Source: an uncultured Bacteroidales bacterium (GTDB taxonomy: Bacteria > Bacteroidota > Bacteroidia > Bacteroidales > Paludibacteraceae). Taken from it: DNA of 36,127 nucleotides. Where the stretch lies: assembly GCA_937872735.1 (NCBI GenBank), contig CALMUD010000231.1, forward strand, positions 1 through 36,127, read 5' to 3'. Shown piece after piece: positions 31,907 to 36,127 of the stretch. The translations under genes were made by a program, and so were the position numbers. Each line of letters opens with the position of its first letter. The stretch's first letter is position 1. The notes beneath the pieces were generated by a model. The model was not told the DNA's origin and searched no databases. It saw only the letters and a list, made by a program, of their open reading frames with translations.

Positions 31907-34678
31907 TTAAAAAAGATTCAGTTTATTCTTTTTAGCCTCCTCTATCGACATCAGTTTTTCTTGTTTTTCATTGTTCTCGTTGCGGAGCCTCTTCTGGTCC
32001 TCTTTTATTTTCAGCATGAAAGCCTCCCGTGTGCGAGGGTTCAGCAGCTGAGATGCGGCATAGGTGCTTTGTGAGGCATCCTTCATGTAGGCCACCAATC
32101 CATTGTATTGAGGAGCCATCTTCACGGCAGTGTGTACAGGGCTGGTAGTGGCACCGCCTATCAGCAAAGGAATGTGCAGCCCGGCCTTCTGCATTTCGCT
32201 GGCCACATGGCACATCTCTTCAAGCGATGGGGTTATCAGTCCACTCAGACAGATGAGGTCAGCCTTCTCCTTGATGGCAGTGGCGATTATTTTCTCTGAA
32301 GGAACCATCACGCCCAAGTCTATGATGTCAAAATTGTTGCAGGCCAGAATCACGGCCACAATGTTTTTGCCAATGTCGTGCACGTCACCTTTGACTGTGG
32401 CAATGACTATTTTTCCTGCCTTTTGGTTCTCGCCATCCCCGTTTTGCTGTTCAATGTAAGGTTGCAGAAAAGCCACGGCATTCTTCATGGTGCGTGCCGT
32501 CTTTACCACCTGAGGCAGAAACATCTTTCCAGCCCCGAACAGTTCGCCCACATAGTTCATGCCATCCATCAGCGGTTTTTCAATGATTTCTACTGCCCTT
32601 GCATATTTGGTCAGTGCCTCTTTCAAATCTGTTTCCAGATAGTCGCTGATGCCCTTGGCCAAACTATATTGCAGCCTTTCCTCCAAATTTTTGTTCCTCC
32701 ACTCGTCAACGTGTTCGGTCGTAGTCTCGCCCGATGCCTCCGCCTTTATTTTTTCAGCCATGGCAATCATTCGCTCGGTAGCCTCCTTGTCCCGGTTGAA
32801 CAAGACGTCCTCCACGCATTTGCGCAGGTCCTCAGGTATGTCATCATACACTTGCAGCATACCTGCGTTTACGATGCCCATATCCATGCCTTTGGCATAA
32901 GCATAGTAGAGGAATATAGAGTGGATGGCCTCTCGTACGGGATTGTTGCCTCTGAACGAGAAAGACAGATTGCTCACGCCACCGCTTATCTTGGCATAGG
33001 GCAGGTTCTGCCTTATCCATTCGGCGGCTTTGATGAAGTTGACTCCATAATTGTTGTGCTCCTCTATGCCAGTGGCGATGGCCAGCACGTTGGGGTCGAA
33101 AATGATATCCTCGGGCGGAAAGTTTGCCACTTGGGTGAGCAGGTTGTAGGCCCGTTGGCAGATGCTTATTTTTCGTTCGTAGGTATCGGCCTGTCCCTTC
33201 TCGTCAAACGCCATTACCACTGTGGCCGCTCCATAGGCATGTATCTTTCTTGCTTTTTCTATGAATTTTTCCTCACCCTCTTTCAGTGAAATGGAGTTGA
33301 CGATGCTTTTCCCCTGCACACATTGCAGTCCGGCCTCTATGACCTCCCACTTTGAAGAGTCAATCATGATGGGCAGCCGTGCAATTTCGGGTTCCGACAT
33401 CAGCAGGTTAAGGAAGTTCACCATCTCGGTTTTTGCATCAAGCATGGCGTCATCCATATTCACGTCAATCACCTGCGCTCCGTTCTCCACCTGTTTGCGG
33501 GCGATGCTTAGCGCCTCCTCATATTTCTTTTCACTGATGAGTCTCAGAAATTTTTTCGAGCCAGCCACATTGCATCGTTCACCGATGTTGACAAACAGAC
33601 TGCGTTCGGCTTGGGGGTTCTCCTTATAGTTGACCGATTTTATTTCCAGCGGTTCCAGTCCCGACAGCCAAAGGCTGTGTTGTTTCTTTTTGGGTTGATG
33701 GCGCAGGGCCCCTTTTAGCAGCGGCAGGTAGGCGGCAATGTGGGCTGGGGTAGTGCCGCAGCAGCCTCCTAACACATTCACCAGACCCTCTGTCAGATAG
33801 TCTTTTACCTGTTCTGCCATTAATTCTGGAGTCTCGTCATATTCGCCAAATTGGTTGGGCAGTCCCGCATTAGGGTAGGCACTGATGTAGCAAGGGGCAA
33901 AACGGCTCACCTCTTCGATGAACGGTTTCAAATCTTTGGCTCCGAAAGAGCAGTTCAGACCTATTGACAGCACATCGGCGTGCATCACCGATATGATGAA
34001 GGCTTTAAGTGTCTGTCCCGACAGGGTGCGTCCGCTGCTGTCGGCTACTGTGGCCGACAGCATGATATATACCTTTCTTCCGGTTTTCAGCATGGCCTCC
34101 TGTGCCGCTTGTATGGCCGCTTTGGCATTCAGCGTGTCAAAAATGGTCTCAATCAGCAGCGCATCCACTCCGCCCTCAATCAGTGCACACATTTGCTCTA
34201 CATAGGCCTCGTGCAGCTGTGCGTACGTCACTCCTCGCTTGGCGGGGTCGTTCACGTCGGGCGATATGGAGGCCGTCTTGTTGGTGGGGCCTACTGACCC
34301 CGCTACAAATCGCGGTTTCGAGGGGTCTTTGGCCGTATATTCATCGGCGGCGGCTCTCGCTATCCGTGCGGCTGCAAGGTTTATCTCGCGCGCATATTCT
34401 TCCGTCTGGTAGTCGCCCATCGATATGCGTTGGGAGTTGAATGAGCAGCTCTCAATGATGTCGGCTCCCGCCTCCAGATATTTCTTATGTATGTCTTTTA
34501 TTATTTGGGGCTGGGTGAGGCACAGCAGGTCATTGTTCCCCCGTTGTTGACAATCTATGTCGGCAAACCTTTCACCGCGGTAGTCGGCTTCTGTCAGTTT
34601 GTATTGTTGTATCATGGTGCCCATACCGCCGTCCAGCAGCAATATCCGCTTGCCCAGTTCTTCTTTCAAGTCAGCCAT
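31907..34678 (-). CDS. metH: Cobalamin-dependent methionine synthase without the reactivation domain
   Basis: Makes methionine from homocysteine using 5-methyltetrahydrofolate and a B12 cofactor. The 923 residues contain the homocysteine domain (1-320; zinc cysteines at about C242 in LNCSFGA and C306-C307 in GGCCGTTP), the folate/pterin domain (about 355-620, [14 protein letters not shown] and [14 protein letters not shown]), the B12-binding cap and the B12 domain with GDVHDIGKN near residue 763 (cobalt-ligating His) and LIGGATTS. E. coli MetH (1227 residues) has a further ~330-residue AdoMet-binding reactivation domain, absent here; the protein ends cleanly at [14 protein letters not shown] recall that Bacteroides MetH is likewise split, with reactivation from a separate protein; check this. 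No B12 riboswitch precedes it; the ClC gene ends 23 bp upstream. Confidence 0.96.
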   Translation of the reverse strand: MADLKEELGKRILLLDGGMGTMIQQYKLTEADYRGERFADIDCQQRGNNDLLCLTQPQIIKDIHKKYLEAGADIIESCSFNSQRISMGDYQTEEYAREINLAAARIARAAADEYTAKDPSKPRFVAGSVGPTNKTASISPDVNDPAKRGVTYAQLHEAYVEQMCALIEGGVDALLIETIFDTLNAKAAIQAAQEAMLKTGRKVYIMLSATVADSSGRTLSGQTLKAFIISVMHADVLSIGLNCSFGAKDLKPFIEEVSRFAPCYISAYPNAGLPNQFGEYDETPELMAEQVKDYLTEGLVNVLGGCCGTTPAHIAAYLPLLKGALRHQPKKKQHSLWLSGLEPLEIKSVNYKENPQAERSLFVNIGERCNVAGSKKFLRLISEKKYEEALSIARKQVENGAQVIDVNMDDAMLDAKTEMVNFLNLLMSEPEIARLPIMIDSSKWEVIEAGLQCVQGKSIVNSISLKEGEEKFIEKARKIHAYGAATVVMAFDEKGQADTYERKISICQRAYNLLTQVANFPPEDIIFDPNVLAIATGIEEHNNYGVNFIKAAEWIRQNLPYAKISGGVSNLSFSFRGNNPVREAIHSIFLYYAYAKGMDMGIVNAGMLQVYDDIPEDLRKCVEDVLFNRDKEATERMIAMAEKIKAEASGETTTEHVDEWRNKNLEERLQYSLAKGISDYLETDLKEALTKYARAVEIIEKPLMDGMNYVGELFGAGKMFLPQVVKTARTMKNAVAFLQPYIEQQNGDGENQKAGKIVIATVKGDVHDIGKNIVAVILACNNFDIIDLGVMVPSEKIIATAIKEKADLICLSGLITPSLEEMCHVASEMQKAGLHIPLLIGGATTSPVHTAVKMAPQYNGLVAYMKDASQSTYAASQLLNPRTREAFMLKIKEDQKRLRNENNEKQEKLMSIEEAKKNKLNLF

Positions 34679-34701
34679 GTTTTTCCTCTTTCTTTTTTTT
34701 G

Positions 34702-36097
34702 TTATTCATCAGAAAATTGTTGCAGCAGGTCGCGGTAAGCATTGTAGACTTTCGCCCTCGACAGAAATCCCACATATTTGTTGGAGCCTTTGTAGACAAC
34801 GGCCAGGTTCCAGGCCTTGGTAAATTCAAATTTCTTCATGATGGCGTCAACGGTGTCACCCTGCACATCTTTCAGTCGGTCCTCTTCGTCCTGCTTCTGC
34901 TTAGGAGTGGTTCTCTGGTCCTTCTTGTCCCGTTCCTCGCGTTCCTTGTTTATTTCGTCCTCCACCATTTTCTTTTTTTCAGGGTCCTCCACAAATATGA
35001 GCGCCGAGGCACCCAGCATGAATTGTTCCACTTGCAGGGTGTTGTAGTATTCGGGCTGGAACATCACGTTGCGGATATCGTTAATGGTGAGTATTCCCAC
35101 CAGACAGCGGTGGTCGTCAAGTACTGGGAAAACATTTCTCTTGGTCTCTTTGATGACGTCTATGACCTCTCCCAGTCTCATTTTCGGTTTCAGTTCTTTC
35201 AGGTCCTTGTCAATCAGCGAATCCACGTCCAGCATCATTTGTATGTTTTTGTCGATGTGATGTGTCATTAGTTCCCCATTCTGGGCCAGTCGCATGGCAT
35301 ACAGACTGTGAGGTTCGAATACCAAAATGGTCATATAGGCCACTACGGCGGTGGTCATGATACTCAGAAACAATCCGTATCCGCCCGTCAGTTCGGCAAT
35401 GAGGAATGTGCTGGTGAGTGGGGCGTGCATCACACCGCTCATCACACCTGCCATGCCAGCCAATGCAAAATTTTTCTCGGGCAGGCTGGCCGAACTGACG
35501 CTGTTGATGGTTCCAGCGGTGGTGAATCCTGCCACGCAGCCCATAAACAGACTGGGTGCGAAGATACCACCCGTTCCGCCGCTACCGTTGGTGGCTGCCG
35601 TGGCAAAAATCTTGAAGAAGGCGACCAGAAAGAAAAACAGGAACATCATGAAAAAGTTGTCGTTGAATCCGTAGAATACGCTGTTGCGCGTCACCAATTC
35701 CTCTTGTCCGTTGATGAGTGCGGTGATGGTGTCGTAACCCTCACCATAGAGTGGTGGCAGAAAGAAAATGAGCAGACTCAGCATCACGCCGCCGACGGCC
35801 AGTTTCTTCATCGGGCTGTTGATGCTTCTGAAAAAGGATTCCAGTTTGTTGCTGCCCCTTACAAAGTAGAGTGACACGAATCCGCACACGACGCCCAGCA
35901 GGATGTAGTAAGGCGTTCTTTCGGGAGCGAAGTTGACGGTGGTGTCAAATGGGAACATATTCTCTGTGCCCGATAGTGCAAAGGTGATGACGGTGGCGGT
36001 GATGGCGGTGATGATGAGCGGCACGATGGACGCCATGGTAAGGTCGAGCATCAGTACCTCCAGCGTGAAGATGACGCCCGTGATGGGGGCCTTGAAG
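34702..36097 (-). CDS. ClC-family chloride channel/antiporter with CBS domains (5' truncated by contig end)
   Basis: Membrane chloride channel or proton/chloride antiporter. The frame stays open above the Met at 36051 and reads [15 protein letters not shown], the conserved helix after the ClC filter, so the true start is beyond the contig. Several helices follow, with [16 protein letters not shown] (GxFxP filter motif) and [22 protein letters not shown]. Two cytoplasmic CBS domains end the protein, the first at [25 protein letters not shown] and the second ending in [31 protein letters not shown] highly charged insert (about [20 protein letters not shown] onward, roughly 45 residues) is inside the second CBS region. 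The metH start lies 23 bp after its stop, so they may share a transcript. Confidence 0.92.
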
Positions 36098-36127
36098 AGA
36101 TCGGAAGAGCGTCGTGTAGGGAAAGAG
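36098..36127. other. Illumina TruSeq adapter sequence (assembly artefact)
   Basis: The terminal 30 bases begin AGATCGGAAGAGC and match the reverse complement of the TruSeq read-1 adapter over their whole length. They are not biological. They interrupt the ClC gene, and any translation past 36097 is artificial. Confidence 0.97.

Noticed and set aside
32378..33289. 303-codon open frame on the plus strand inside metH
   Set aside because: It is antisense to the well-supported metH gene, shows no recognisable domain and has no promoter; long antisense frames are expected here from codon composition.
34679..34701. Cobalamin riboswitch upstream of metH
   Set aside because: Only 23 bp separate metH from the upstream ClC gene, so there is no room for one.

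Overview
The window looks like a chromosomal stretch from a Bacteroidales bacterium, most likely Prevotella-like. The evidence is repeated Bacteroidetes-type -7 promoter elements (TAnnTTTG), a type IX secretion (T9SS) type B C-terminal domain, a cobalamin-dependent methionine synthase ending after its B12 domain, ClC, LptC and WG-repeat proteins of Bacteroidetes style, and lysine synthesis through meso-diaminopimelate dehydrogenase. I see no rRNA, tRNA, insertion sequence, CRISPR array or clear prophage. Both window ends cut a gene. The last 30 bases (36098-36127) are Illumina TruSeq adapter sequence, so this is an assembled short-read contig and the biological sequence ends at 36097.

Layout. 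2-3433 (+): phosphate uptake operon pstC(partial)-pstA-pstB-phoU, closed by a strong convergent hairpin. 3537-9334 (-): a nitronate monooxygenase-family flavoprotein preceded by a near-perfect dyad operator, and a compact run lysC-lysA-glycosyltransferase-mazG. 9499-11209: a self-contained module made of a LexA/CI-like S24 repressor (-), a divergent AT-rich control region with repeated TAGCAAT half-sites, a 66-aa unknown protein, a 130-aa protein with an SSB-like C-terminal tip, and a terminator. 11232-13805 (-): a secreted repeat protein with a T9SS type B sorting domain and two 150-bp repeats that differ at two bases. 13954-16354 (-): ddh and gdhA, each followed by its own terminator. 16872-20459 (+): an exported esterase-like protein that has lost its catalytic residues, then a large exported WG-repeat protein. 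20521-26620 (+): a tightly packed series coaX, outer-membrane barrel, TPR protein, lptC, CNNM/CBS (CorC-like) membrane protein, aguB. 26622-29168 (-): a LolC/E-like permease and a class I/II aminotransferase. 29274-31727 (+): a candidate small RNA or attenuated leader, a ZapB-like coiled-coil protein, zapA and rny. 31907-36097 (-): metH preceded by a truncated ClC channel gene.

The genes cluster by theme. lysC (first step), ddh and lysA (last two steps) cover the beginning and end of DAP/lysine synthesis, and gdhA supplies glutamate. The coaX-lptC run mixes cofactor synthesis with envelope biogenesis. The zap-rny group links cell division with RNA decay. The best candidates for something undescribed are the S24-repressor/SSB-tip module around 10.2-11.2 kb, the promoter-to-terminator RNA at 29.3 kb, and the triad-less esterase fold at 16.9 kb.
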